A stretch of DNA of 64,000 bases from SHYR01 sp036013055 (GTDB lineage Bacteria; Chloroflexota; Dehalococcoidia; UBA2979). Where the stretch lies: positions 1 through 64,000 of the forward strand of contig DASCQM010000012.1 of assembly GCA_036013055.1 (NCBI GenBank), in the 5' to 3' direction. Position numbers and translations under genes: made by a program. Below are positions 17,080-26,939 of the stretch, in pieces (the stretch's first letter is position 1; each line of letters begins with the position of its first letter). The notes beneath the pieces were generated by a model, which was not told the DNA's origin, searched no databases, and saw only the letters and a list, made by a program, of their open reading frames with translations.

Positions 17080-17831
17080 GCACGAAGACCTACCGCCTGA
17101 AGCAGGCGCAGATCAACCCGAAGTGGCACGTGCTCGATGCCCGCGAGCGACCACTCGGCCGGCTCGCGTCGGAGGCCGCGCACCTGCTGCTCGGCAAGCA
17201 CAAGCCCGACTACGAGCCGCACCTCGCGATGGGCGATTATGTGGTGATCGTCAACGCGGACGAGATCCGGTTGACCGGCAAGAAGGCCGAGCAGAAGGTC
17301 TACTACCGCCACTCCGGCTACCCCGGCGGCCTGCGCGAGCGGTCGTACCAGGAACAGATGGATCGCGACTCCCGACGTGTGATCGAAACGGCGATCAAGG
17401 GCATGCTCCCGCACAACTCGCGCGGCCGTGAGCTCTTCCGTCACCTCAAGGTCTACGCGGGCGCAGAGCACCCGCACGAGGCGCAGTTGCTCGCCGGAAC
17501 CGGCGAGCGCGCGCGCAAGCGTGCGGCGCAGGACGAGCGGGAAGCGGTCGCAGTGGCCGCCACCGCGAAGGCGGAGGCGGCCGAGACAGCGGTGGCTGAG
17601 GCCCCCGCAGTCGAGGCGCCTGCCACCGAGAGCGCTGCCGCCGAGGCACCAGCCGCCGCCGCAGCTTCAGACACACCGGTGCGTACCGGTGCCCTTTCGC
17701 GATGGCTGCGCTCGGAGCTCGATGAAGAAGCGACGCGCGTCGGTATTGAGATACAGTCCGGATGGAACAAAGGCGACGTCGTTGCCGCGATCGAAGAGCA
17801 TCGCGCCGCGACCGGTACGGGGGATGAGTAG
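17076..17831 (+). CDS. rplM: 50S ribosomal protein L13 with Ala-rich linker and SAP-like tail
   Basis: L13 is an early 50S assembly protein. ATG 17076 starts MSTKTYRLKQAQINPKWHV; the L13 core runs to about residue 142 with LLLGKHKPDYEPHLAMGDYV and KGMLPHNSRGRELFRHLKVY. The protein continues to 251 residues. First comes an Ala/Glu/Pro-rich linker. A predicted helical module of about 45 residues follows (LDEEATRVGIEIQSGWNKGD and more) that resembles a SAP/Rho-N type nucleic-acid binding fold. The module is my reading; the L13 core is certain. Confidence 0.95.
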   Translation: MSTKTYRLKQAQINPKWHVLDARERPLGRLASEAAHLLLGKHKPDYEPHLAMGDYVVIVNADEIRLTGKKAEQKVYYRHSGYPGGLRERSYQEQMDRDSRRVIETAIKGMLPHNSRGRELFRHLKVYAGAEHPHEAQLLAGTGERARKRAAQDEREAVAVAATAKAEAAETAVAEAPAVEAPATESAAAEAPAAAAASDTPVRTGALSRWLRSELDEEATRVGIEIQSGWNKGDVVAAIEEHRAATGTGDE

Positions 17832-17834
17832 CCG

Positions 17835-18230
17835 ATGACACAGGAGCACTACTACTACGGCCTTGGCCGCAGGAAGTCATCCGTCGCCCGCGTGCGGCTC
17901 TACCCCGGTAACGGCACCGTCGTGATCAACGGCAAGCCGGTGGAAGACGTGATCGTTCGCGCCTCATCGCGACAGGACATGATGCGCCCGTTCGTCGTCA
18001 CCGATACTGCGAGCCGCTTCAACGCACAGGTCGTCGTCAAGGGCGGTGGCGTCGAGGGTTGGGCCGGCGCGATCAGGTTCGGCATCGCTCGTGCGCTGGT
18101 CGTCGCTGACGAGGCCTATCGTCGCCCCCTGCGTGGTGAGGGTCTGCTCACGCGCGACGCGCGGGTGAAGGAACGCAAGAAGCCGGGCCTCAAGCGCGCC
18201 CGCAAGGCTCCGCAGTACACGAAGCGCTAG
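17835..18230 (+). CDS. rpsI: 30S ribosomal protein S9
   Basis: S9 has a long C-terminal tail that reaches P-site tRNA. The 131-residue protein begins with YYGLGRRKSSVARVRLYPG, has VVKGGGVEGWAGAIRFGIAR, and ends with the invariant basic tail RARKAPQYTKR. It follows rplM by 3 bp and closes the ribosomal run; the next gene is convergent. Confidence 0.97.
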   Translation: MTQEHYYYGLGRRKSSVARVRLYPGNGTVVINGKPVEDVIVRASSRQDMMRPFVVTDTASRFNAQVVVKGGGVEGWAGAIRFGIARALVVADEAYRRPLRGEGLLTRDARVKERKKPGLKRARKAPQYTKR

Positions 18231-18254
18231 GCGCCGGGCAGTACACGAAGCGCT
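18212..18254 (+). repeat. Partial tandem duplication of the rpsI 3' end
   Basis: A 17-bp sequence (GCAGTACACGAAGCGCT) occurs at 18212-18228, inside the last codons of rpsI, and again at 18238-18254 after the stop, a 26-bp period. The AAGCGCT/AGCGCTT parts can also pair as a hairpin between the convergent ends of rpsI and the mutase gene. It could act as a weak terminator, but no T-run follows. Confidence 0.8.
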
Positions 18255-18261
18255 TGACGCC

Positions 18262-19692
18262 CTAGAGCGAGACGCCGGCGAGCGTCTGGCCCGCCTCCAT
18301 CGCCTCGCGCACCTGTTCGACTGACGGCATCTCGGCGTAGATACGCAGCAGCGGCTCGGTGCCGCTGAATCGCAGCAGCAGCCACCAGCCGTCTTCGAGG
18401 TTGAAGCGGAAGCCGTCGAACTCATCGCGCGAGAGTACCTTCAGGCCCGCGACCTCGGTCGGATCCGCATCGGCGACACGCTGTCGAACCTCGTCCCGTT
18501 CCTCGGGACGCATCGTGATGTCCACGCGGGCGTATTCGTGAGTTCCGACGAGCTCCTGCACTGCGGCCATCAGCTCTGACGGGCTCTGTTTCGTCTGGGT
18601 GAGGCAGTCAAGCATGTAGAGCCCGGATAGCACCCCATCCCGTTCCGGGACGTGCCCGCGGAATCCGAATCCAGACGACTCTTCACCGGCGATCAGCGCG
18701 TCGCTCTCCGTCATCTTCGCGCTCAAGTGCTTGAAGCCGACCGGGGTCTCGATCACCGGGCAGTCATAGATCTCGCCCAGCCGGTCGACCATCCGCGTCG
18801 TATTGTTGGAGCGGACGATCGCGCCTCGTTCGCCACGAACTTCCAGCAGGTGGTAGGTCAGCAGCGCGAACGTCTGAAGCTGCGTCACGAAGCGCCCGTA
18901 CTCGTCGCCGAGGCCGAAGCGGTCGCCGTCGCCGTCGGTCGCCAGTCCGATCGCGAATTCGTCCTGCGCGAGGAGTGCGAGGAACTCCCCGAGGTTCGAC
19001 GCGATCGGCTCCGGTGCGCGCAGGCCGGGGAACGATGGGTTGCGTTCGCCATGTAGCTCACGCACGCGCGTCGACCCCTCCGCCAGCGCGCTCGCGGTCC
19101 AACCCGCCGCCGCGCCATACATCGAGTCGACGAGCACGCTGTGGCCGGCGTTGCGAATCGCGTCGATGTCGACGAAGGCGCGGATCGCGTTCAGGTAGTC
19201 GGGAGCAGGGTCGAAGCGCTCGATCGCGCCTCGCTGCTCGGCCTCGCCGAGGTCCACCTGCCGCACGCGGCTCTCCGCGATCACGGAGGGGACGAGCTGC
19301 TCGATCTTGGCGGTCAGATCTTCGGTGGCGGGGGCGCCGGTGGAGAGTTTGATCTTGAAGCCGTTCCAGCGCGCGGGGTTATGGCTGGCGGTGATCATCA
19401 CGCCCAGCGCCGCCTCGCGTTGCAGCACGGCGTGCGAGAGCACCGGTGTGGGAACGAACGACGATGTCAGATAGACGGGGATGTCGTTGGCGGCCAGCAC
19501 CTCGGCGACCGCACGGCTGAAGGCGACGGAGAGGAATCGCGTGTCGTAGCCGACGACGATGCCGCTCGAAGCCTCTCCCGTTGTGATCAGATGCTCGGCG
19601 GTCGCCTGCGCGACGACGCGGAGGTTGTCGAACGTAAAGTCGTCCGCGATCACGCCCCGCCAACCGTCCGTGCCGAAGCGGATCTCGGTCAT
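18262..19692 (-). CDS. Phosphohexomutase (phosphoglucomutase / phosphomannomutase / GlmM family)
   Basis: The enzyme moves phosphate between C1 and C6 of a hexose phosphate. ATG at 19692 starts MTEIRFGTDGWRGVIADDF, the family N-terminus, giving 476 residues. The phosphoserine loop TASHNPARWNGFK lies near residue 100. The metal loop ATDGDGDRFGLGDEYG is in the middle, and the C-terminal sugar/phosphate loop LRFSGTEPLLRIYAEMPS is intact. The start overlaps the stop of the upstream nucleotidylyltransferase, so the two probably make one sugar nucleotide. Substrate (glucose, mannose or glucosamine) cannot be decided. Confidence 0.92.
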   Translation of the reverse strand: MTEIRFGTDGWRGVIADDFTFDNLRVVAQATAEHLITTGEASSGIVVGYDTRFLSVAFSRAVAEVLAANDIPVYLTSSFVPTPVLSHAVLQREAALGVMITASHNPARWNGFKIKLSTGAPATEDLTAKIEQLVPSVIAESRVRQVDLGEAEQRGAIERFDPAPDYLNAIRAFVDIDAIRNAGHSVLVDSMYGAAAGWTASALAEGSTRVRELHGERNPSFPGLRAPEPIASNLGEFLALLAQDEFAIGLATDGDGDRFGLGDEYGRFVTQLQTFALLTYHLLEVRGERGAIVRSNNTTRMVDRLGEIYDCPVIETPVGFKHLSAKMTESDALIAGEESSGFGFRGHVPERDGVLSGLYMLDCLTQTKQSPSELMAAVQELVGTHEYARVDITMRPEERDEVRQRVADADPTEVAGLKVLSRDEFDGFRFNLEDGWWLLLRFSGTEPLLRIYAEMPSVEQVREAMEAGQTLAGVSL

Positions 19693-20810
19693 GGCGTCGC
19701 GGCGATCAAGGAGTAGCGCGTGTCGACATCGATTGCTGTCCCGGCGGGGACCGTGGCGCCCTCGGCAACCGTCGCGCCCTGCGCGATCACGGCACCGTCG
19801 ATGGTGGCACCGGCACCGACGGTGACGCCGGACGCGAGGATAGAATCGCGGACGGTCGCGCCTTCGTCGATCGTGACGCCATCCCAGAGCACGCTGCCAC
19901 CGACGCTTGCGTTCGTCTGCACGATGCAGTTCACGCCCAGTGAGATGGGGCCGGCGAGGCGGGCTCCGTTGTGCACCTTGCTGCCAGCGCCGATCAGCGC
20001 GGGGGCATCGATCGATGCGTCTGCGGACAGTGCCGCACCCGCGGCGCTCACGCCGGCGTTGGGGCCGTCGACGGGCCAATCATCAGGGAGCAGTGTCGGG
20101 GCTGCGCCCAACAGCAGGTCGAGGTTGGTCTTCAGGTAGCTCTCGGGTGTGCCGACGTCTATCCAGTAACAATCGTTCTGGAAGCCGAAGATCCCTCGGT
20201 CGGCGGCGGCGAGATGCGGGAAGAGTTCGCGCTCAACCATGTTGTGCTGAGTCGCATCCATCTCCTCCAGCAGCGAGGGCTGGAAGATCCAGGCGCCACC
20301 GTTCACCAGATTGGAGGGGGCCCCTCCCTGCGGCTTCTCGACGAAGTGGACGATCTTATCGTTCGCTCCGAGCACCGTGACGCCGAATCGTGAGGGGTCG
20401 TCGACCGCCTTCACGAAGACTGAGAGCTCGGCACGGTTGGCGTGGTGATTCTCGATCATCGCCGTGATATCGACATCGGTGACGATGTCACCGTTTGCAA
20501 CGAGGAACGGTTCGTCCCAGCCAGCGGCGACGCTGGCGATCGCGCCGCCGGATCCGAGCGGGCTCTCCTCATACGCGTACTCGATGTCGAGGCCGAGTGC
20601 GGCCCCGTTACCGAACATCGTGCGAATCGCCTCAGCACCGGGCGCAGGTGTCGTCGCCAGGGTGACGTGTTCAACGCCATGACCGCGCAGGTGGAGCAGG
20701 AGGTACTCAAGAAGCGGGTGATTCAGGATCGGGACGAGTTGCTTGGGCGTGCGTGCGCTCAGCGGCTGTAGCCGCCTGCCTTCGCCCCCGATCAGAATGA
20801 TTGCTTTCAC
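19689..20810 (-). CDS. Sugar-phosphate nucleotidylyltransferase (GDP-mannose/dTDP-glucose pyrophosphorylase type)
   Basis: The protein joins a hexose-1-phosphate to a nucleoside triphosphate. The 373-residue product starts with the nucleotide-binding block MKAIILIGGEGRRLQPLSA and TPKQLVPILNHPLLEY. It has LVANGDIVTDVD for the sugar-nucleotide and metal site. Residues ~255-370 are hexapeptide-type repeats (a left-handed beta helix) as in ManC/GCD1-like pyrophosphorylases. The stop and the mutase start share ATGA. The nucleotide and sugar are not determined; mannose-1-P guanylyltransferase is the most likely reading. Confidence 0.88.
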   Translation of the reverse strand: MKAIILIGGEGRRLQPLSARTPKQLVPILNHPLLEYLLLHLRGHGVEHVTLATTPAPGAEAIRTMFGNGAALGLDIEYAYEESPLGSGGAIASVAAGWDEPFLVANGDIVTDVDITAMIENHHANRAELSVFVKAVDDPSRFGVTVLGANDKIVHFVEKPQGGAPSNLVNGGAWIFQPSLLEEMDATQHNMVERELFPHLAAADRGIFGFQNDCYWIDVGTPESYLKTNLDLLLGAAPTLLPDDWPVDGPNAGVSAAGAALSADASIDAPALIGAGSKVHNGARLAGPISLGVNCIVQTNASVGGSVLWDGVTIDEGATVRDSILASGVTVGAGATIDGAVIAQGATVAEGATVPAGTAIDVDTRYSLIAATP

Positions 20811-20867
20811 GGCGGGATCGTACGGGTGTGGCGAACTCGCGTATACCCCGCCGCCGTGGCCCCGGGT

Positions 20868-22088
20868 TCAGGCTGCGGGCAGCCCGGCTCCCTGCCGCAA
20901 CGCGGCAACAACATCAAGCGCCTCCCACGGGAGGTCGATGTCGGTACGGCCGAAGTGACCGTAGGCGGCGGTCTGCTCGTAGATCGGCCGCTTCAACTCG
21001 AAGCGGTCGATGATCGCGGCCGGCCGCAGGTCAAAGTGCTCGTCGATCAGCTGCCGCAGCGAGTCCTCGTCGATGCTTGCCGTGCCGAACGTCTCGAAGG
21101 CGATCGAGGTGGGGTGAGCGACGCCGATCGCGTACGAGACCTGGATCTCGCAGCGTTCAGCCAGCCCCGCCGCAACGATGTTCTTGGCTACGTGACGCGC
21201 CGCGTAGGCACCTGAGCGGTCCACCTTCGACGGGTCCTTGCCACTGAACGCGCCGCCGCCGTGGCGGGCGATCCCGCCATACGTGTCGACGATGATCTTG
21301 CGCCCGGTCAGTCCGGCATCGCCCATCGGGCCGCCGGTGACGAAGCGCCCGGTCGGGTTCACGAGGATGCGCGTGTCCTGCATCAGCTCCGGCGGGCAGA
21401 TGGGCGTGATCACGTGCCGTTCGATGTCGTCGCGGAGCTGTTCCTCGCTGACATCGGGCGAGTGCTGCGTCGAGATCACGATCGTGTCGAGTCTGCGCGG
21501 GACGCCGTACGCGTACTCGGCGGTGACCTGCGACTTGCCGTCGGGGCGCAGGTAATCGAGTTCGCCACTCTTGCGAACCTCCGTGAGGCGACGTGTCAGC
21601 CGGTGCGCCAGCGAGATCGTGAGCGGCATGTACTCGTCGGTCTCCGCGCAGGCGAAGCCGATCATCATGCCCTGGTCTCCGGCACCGCCCAGGTCGTAGT
21701 CATCGACCTCGCCGACCGCTTCGCGCGCCTCAAGCGCTTGGTTCACGCCCTGGGCGATGTCGGGCGACTGCTCGGTGATCGAGGTCATCACGCCACACGT
21801 CTCGGCGTCGAAGCCGATGTCCGAGCCGGTGTACCCGATCTTGCGCACCGTCTCGCGCACGATCGCCTCGATGTCGACGTACTCGGAGCTGGTTGAGATC
21901 TCGCCGAAGACCCAGACCGTACCGGTCGTCGTCGCCACCTCACATGCGACGTGGGCGTCCGGGTCGCGGGTGAGCAGCGCGTCGAGCACCGCATCCGAGA
22001 TCTGGTCGCACATCTTGTCGGGGTGACCCTCGGTGACCGACTCGCTGGTCAGAAGCAGCGATGGCGAACTGGTGAACGTGGTGGTCAT
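20868..22088 (-). CDS. metK: S-adenosylmethionine synthase
   Basis: MetK makes SAM from methionine and ATP. The 406-residue protein has the N-terminal SESVTEGHPDKMCDQISDAV. The ATP-binding hexapeptide appears as GAGDQG, and the C-terminal P-loop-like part as GGGAFSGKDPSKVDRSGAYA. It lies 58 bp downstream of ahcY on the same strand, so synthesis and recycling of SAM are linked. I looked for a SAM riboswitch in the 58-bp gap and saw none. Confidence 0.97.
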   Translation of the reverse strand: MTTTFTSSPSLLLTSESVTEGHPDKMCDQISDAVLDALLTRDPDAHVACEVATTTGTVWVFGEISTSSEYVDIEAIVRETVRKIGYTGSDIGFDAETCGVMTSITEQSPDIAQGVNQALEAREAVGEVDDYDLGGAGDQGMMIGFACAETDEYMPLTISLAHRLTRRLTEVRKSGELDYLRPDGKSQVTAEYAYGVPRRLDTIVISTQHSPDVSEEQLRDDIERHVITPICPPELMQDTRILVNPTGRFVTGGPMGDAGLTGRKIIVDTYGGIARHGGGAFSGKDPSKVDRSGAYAARHVAKNIVAAGLAERCEIQVSYAIGVAHPTSIAFETFGTASIDEDSLRQLIDEHFDLRPAAIIDRFELKRPIYEQTAAYGHFGRTDIDLPWEALDVVAALRQGAGLPAA

Positions 22089-22146
22089 GCGGTCTCCATC
22101 GTCGGCTGACTGGGTTGGCTGAGTCGGTCGCCTGCGAGGACCGGTG

Positions 22147-23420
<1,274 letters not shown>

Positions 23421-23424
<4 letters not shown>

Positions 23425-24371
23425 TTGTGCGACTCCTCGTCGTTCTGGCTGTGATCCGGGGCGGTCTGCGGGGGCCTGCCGGTTGCTCGTTCCTGTGCTT
23501 CGCCCCGGTGCGTGCCACGACGCGCCGTCCTGCGACGGAACCACGCCCCCACACCGAGGAAATCGCGTCTGCGCGCCCGCGCTTCGATCACGGTAGAGCC
23601 GCGTTCGTAGCCGAGACGGGCGTACGCACGTACTGCTGGAGTGTTGGTGGGATCGACGGTGAGCGCCACCAGTGAGCACCCTCGATTCAGCAGATCGTCA
23701 GTGACGTGGGAGGTGACCAGCGTCGCCAGCCGCTGCCCGCGGTATCCCGGATCTGTGAAGACGTTGCCGACGACGGCGACGCCGACGTTAGGAGCGACGA
23801 TGTGCGTCCCAGCGGCCGCGACCATGCGCCCATCGCGGTAGGCTCCGAAGTAGACACCCCGCTCGATGTGCGCCGCCGAGTAGTAGCCCGCCCCTTCCAA
23901 CGCGTACAGCGAGTTCAACTCACGCACGTCGGGCCCGCTCAGCCGCCGCACGGAGCCCTGCATGGCCGCGAACGACACGCCGGTTACGGACATGCGCGTC
24001 ATGTGCAGGCCATCGGCCAGCGTGTGGCTGCGGCGGATCACCTCCTCGTGGTCGGGCGACGACGTCGTCAGGTAGGTGAACCGTGGCCCGGGGTGCAGGG
24101 AGAGGATCGCGTCGACGGCCGCGGGGTCACCGCCGACGAACAGCGTCTGCCCCATCGCCCGGGAGTGCAGCACGATGCCGCTTCCGGAGGGACCCTCCGC
24201 GATCCAGAACGTCGAGTGGTGGAAGAGTTCATCCTCCAGGTGCCCCAGCGCGTAAGCGGCATACGCCCGGTCCTCGCCCAGCGCAGCGTCGAGGGCGCGC
24301 TTGTCGCGCGTCCGGCGGATCGCGAAGCGCGGCAGCTGGTCCCGCGTAGGGTCGAAGACGGTGTCGGTCAC
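23421..24371 (-). CDS. GNAT-family N-acetyltransferase of unknown substrate
   Basis: The 316-residue product has an N-terminal region (about 1-135) and a C-terminal GNAT fold. The latter includes GVAVVGNVFTDPGYRGQRLA, where the R-G-Q-R-L-A turn fits the acetyl-CoA pyrophosphate loop, and later TNTPAVRAYARLGYERG. The start is a GTG overlapping the mtnP stop. The end is rich in Arg, Gln and His. It sits between mtnP and ahcY, translationally coupled on both sides, so a role in SAM or nucleoside metabolism is possible. No substrate can be assigned. Confidence 0.8.
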
Positions 24372-25246
24372 GGCGTCCCGCCCCAGTGCCGCCGCAGCAG
24401 CAGGTCGAGCCGCTCACGTGTCGCGGCCGGTACGAGGTCGGGCGCGGTGACAAGGGCGCTGGCGAGCGCCTCTCCGCAGTCGCAGTCGCGATCGTCACCC
24501 AGGCCGGCCACCGTCGCGCTGACGATCGCGCGGCCATGTTCCACGTTCTGCATCAGGTTGGCGATCACCAGGTCGGCCGTCACGTCGGCTTCCTGCTCGT
24601 GCCAGACGTCGTAGTCGGTGACGAAGCAGATCGCGGCGTAGCAGAGTTCCGCTTCGCGGGCGAGCTTCGCCTCCGGTATCGCGGTCATGCCGATGATCGA
24701 TGCTCCCCACGAGCGGTACAGCTCCGACTCGGCGCGCGTGGAGAACGCCGGACCGTCCATCACGACCAGAGTGCCGCCGCTGTGGGTCGTCACCTCGGAG
24801 GCGTCGCCCGTGCGCAGCAGTCCCGCCGCGAGTTGCGGGCAGAAGGGGTCGGCAAATCCGATGTGAGCGACCATCCCGTCGCCGAAGAACGTTGACGCAC
24901 GACCCCGCGTGCGGTCGATCAACTGATCCGGAATCACCGCGTGCAGCGGCTCCAACTCCTCCTGCAGCGAGCCGACGGCGGAGATCGAGAAGACCCGCTC
25001 CACGCCCAGCGACTTCAGTGCGTAGATGTTCGCGCGGGCCGGGAGTTCCTGCGGCAGCGTGGTGTGCCCCTCGCCGTGGCGCGCGAGGAAGGCGACACGA
25101 CGCCCGTGCAGCGTTCCGATCGTGATCGGCGAGCTGGGCGCGCCGAACGGCGTCGAGAGTTCAACGACCTCGCTGTCGGTCAGCTCAGACATGGCGTAGA
25201 AGCCGGAGCCACCGATCACGCCGATCTCCGCGCCCGCGTCAGGCAA
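24368..25246 (-). CDS. mtnP: S-methyl-5'-thioadenosine phosphorylase
   Basis: MtnP splits methylthioadenosine with phosphate into adenine and methylthioribose-1-phosphate. The 292-residue protein starts (TTG at 25246) with MPDAGAEIGVIGGSGFYAM. It carries the phosphate and purine blocks FLARHGEGHTTLPQELPARANIYAL and TLVVMDGPAFSTRAESELYR with an internal Met-Thr substrate loop (GMTAIPEAKLARE). It overlaps the HNH gene upstream. With mtnA and apt it forms a methionine/adenine salvage route. The C-terminal Cys-containing DCDCGEAL stretch is a family feature. Confidence 0.93.
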   Translation of the reverse strand: MPDAGAEIGVIGGSGFYAMSELTDSEVVELSTPFGAPSSPITIGTLHGRRVAFLARHGEGHTTLPQELPARANIYALKSLGVERVFSISAVGSLQEELEPLHAVIPDQLIDRTRGRASTFFGDGMVAHIGFADPFCPQLAAGLLRTGDASEVTTHSGGTLVVMDGPAFSTRAESELYRSWGASIIGMTAIPEAKLAREAELCYAAICFVTDYDVWHEQEADVTADLVIANLMQNVEHGRAIVSATVAGLGDDRDCDCGEALASALVTAPDLVPAATRERLDLLLRRHWGGTP

Positions 25247-25772
25247 TGGAGTCGCTCTTCAGGCGGTTGCAGTCGCCGCAGAGGATCTGGATGTTGGCGG
25301 TGGCGTTCCCGCCGCCACGGGCGACCGGGATGATGTGGTCGAACTGCAGGTCGGCTTCAGCGCCGCAGTTCGTGCAGCGACCGTCATCACGCTCCCACGC
25401 GAAGGCACGCACCTCCTCGGGAATGCGCTCGCGCCGCCCGTGCTGCGCGTCCTGCTCCTGCGCGCGAATCTTGCGCAGCCGTTCGAGCCGGCTGTCCTGG
25501 CGTCGTGAGCGGTCCCAGACGAGCAACTCGATATCGTCCGCGTCCAGATCGTCGTCCGCCCAGAACAGCCCCTGGTTCGTCCACCAGAGGTCGCGGTCGC
25601 CGTCGCGACCGATGTGCGTGACCCCGCGCTCATCGAGTTCCTTGCGAGCGCCGCGGAACTCGCCGTTGCTCAGCGTGAAGTGCTCTCGTTTCGTGGTGAA
25701 GAAGCGATGGGTCGCGAAGATCCAGAACCCGCTCGACTCGACGCGTCCGCTGGAGACTCGACGCAGCGACAT
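25239..25772 (-). CDS. HNH endonuclease-domain protein
   Basis: The 177-residue protein has a C-terminal HNH domain (about residues 125-175). A CTNCGAEADLQFDHIIPVARGG stretch carries the first Cys pair and the catalytic His. A second Cys pair follows in ILCGDCNRLKSD. The N-terminal half is a charged region with WWTNQGLFW that I do not recognise. Its stop overlaps mtnP, and its ATG directly follows the mtnA side, so it is embedded in the salvage operon. A DNA nuclease here is unexpected; it may be a captured gene using the operon promoter. Confidence 0.85.
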   Translation of the reverse strand: MSLRRVSSGRVESSGFWIFATHRFFTTKREHFTLSNGEFRGARKELDERGVTHIGRDGDRDLWWTNQGLFWADDDLDADDIELLVWDRSRRQDSRLERLRKIRAQEQDAQHGRRERIPEEVRAFAWERDDGRCTNCGAEADLQFDHIIPVARGGGNATANIQILCGDCNRLKSDSIA

Positions 25773-26825
25773 CTAGGTTCCGACGCCCGAACCCGCGAGT
25801 TCGAGGGCATCCTCGATCGATCGCTTGTACGCGGGGCTCAGCACCCCCAGTTCCGTCACGATCGCCGTGATCAGCGACGCCGGAGTGACGTCGAAGGCCG
25901 GGTTCGCCGCGCGGGTAGCGTCCGGGACGAGAGTCTCGCCGCCGATCGTCGTCACCTCCGATGCGTCGCGTTCCTCGATCGGGATCGCGCGACCATCGGG
26001 TGAGTTGGCATCGATCGTGCTGATCGGTGCGACTACGTAGAACGGCACGTCGTGATGCTTCGCGACGATCGCCAGCGCGTACGTCCCCACCTTGTTCGCG
26101 GTGTCGCCGTTGGCGGCGATGCGATCCGCGCCGGTGAGCACGGCACTGACGCGCCCAGCGGCCATGTGGATCGCTGCTGATGAGTCGGTGATCAGTCGAT
26201 GCGGGACGCTGTGCTGCTCAAGCTCCCAGGTGGTGAGGCGCGCACCCTGCAGACGCGGTCGTGTCTCGTCCACCAGCACGTCCTCGACCAGCCCGCGGCG
26301 GTGTGCCTCGATCGCCACGCCCAGCGCCGTGCCCCCGCCGCCGGTCGCCAGCGGGCCGGTGTTGCAGTGCGTGAGCACCGTCGACGCGCCGCCGAGCAAC
26401 GATGCGCCGTACCCGGCCATCAACTCGTCTGCTGCTCGCTGCTGCTCGTGGATCGCCCGCGCTTCGCCGAGCGCCGCCTCGGCGGCATCGCCGGCACCCT
26501 CGATGCGGTGCATCACGCGGTCGATGGCCCAGCGCAGGTTGACGGCTGTTGGGCGGGCGTTCGCAAGGTCGGCGGCGGCGGCCGGTGCGGCCTCGGCACC
26601 GTCGTCGCGGATCGCCTGCGCGAGTGCGTATGCGGCTGCGATCCCGATCGCCGGCGCGCCGCGCACGCGCATTGCCACGATCGCTTCGACGGCGGACTCG
26701 AGCGAGTCGATCTCGCGGTATTCGATCGCATGGGGGAGCAGCGTCTGGTCGAGCAGGCGCAGTCCGCCGGCAACCCAGCTCACCGGCTCGTATGGGGTGA
26801 CCGTCGGTAATGCGTTGGTGGTCAC
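25773..26825 (-). CDS. mtnA: Methylthioribose-1-phosphate isomerase
   Basis: MtnA converts methylthioribose-1-phosphate to the ribulose form in methionine salvage and is related to eIF2B subunits. The 350-residue protein (GTG start at 26825) has MRVRGAPAIGIAAAYALA and THCNTGPLATGGGGTALG. It also shows the Asp-containing GADRIAANGDTANKVGTYALA, all diagnostic for the family. Its stop directly abuts the HNH gene. Together with mtnP this gives the first two steps of salvage; the downstream mtn genes are not in this window. Confidence 0.95.
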   Translation of the reverse strand: MTTNALPTVTPYEPVSWVAGGLRLLDQTLLPHAIEYREIDSLESAVEAIVAMRVRGAPAIGIAAAYALAQAIRDDGAEAAPAAAADLANARPTAVNLRWAIDRVMHRIEGAGDAAEAALGEARAIHEQQRAADELMAGYGASLLGGASTVLTHCNTGPLATGGGGTALGVAIEAHRRGLVEDVLVDETRPRLQGARLTTWELEQHSVPHRLITDSSAAIHMAAGRVSAVLTGADRIAANGDTANKVGTYALAIVAKHHDVPFYVVAPISTIDANSPDGRAIPIEERDASEVTTIGGETLVPDATRAANPAFDVTPASLITAIVTELGVLSPAYKRSIEDALELAGSGVGT

Positions 26826-26939
26826 GGAACTGCCGCCAATTCGCGTCTCTGAGCGAACGTACTCGCGATCGAATGTGCTTCCAACAATGGTAGGCCGTCC
26901 GCGACGGGCGCGACCACCCTGACGGCACTCAGGCTCAGG

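Noticed and set aside
22089..22146. SAM or SAH riboswitch before metK
   Set aside because: The 58-bp gap is too short for a SAM riboswitch, and no SAH-type fold or sequence could be recognised.
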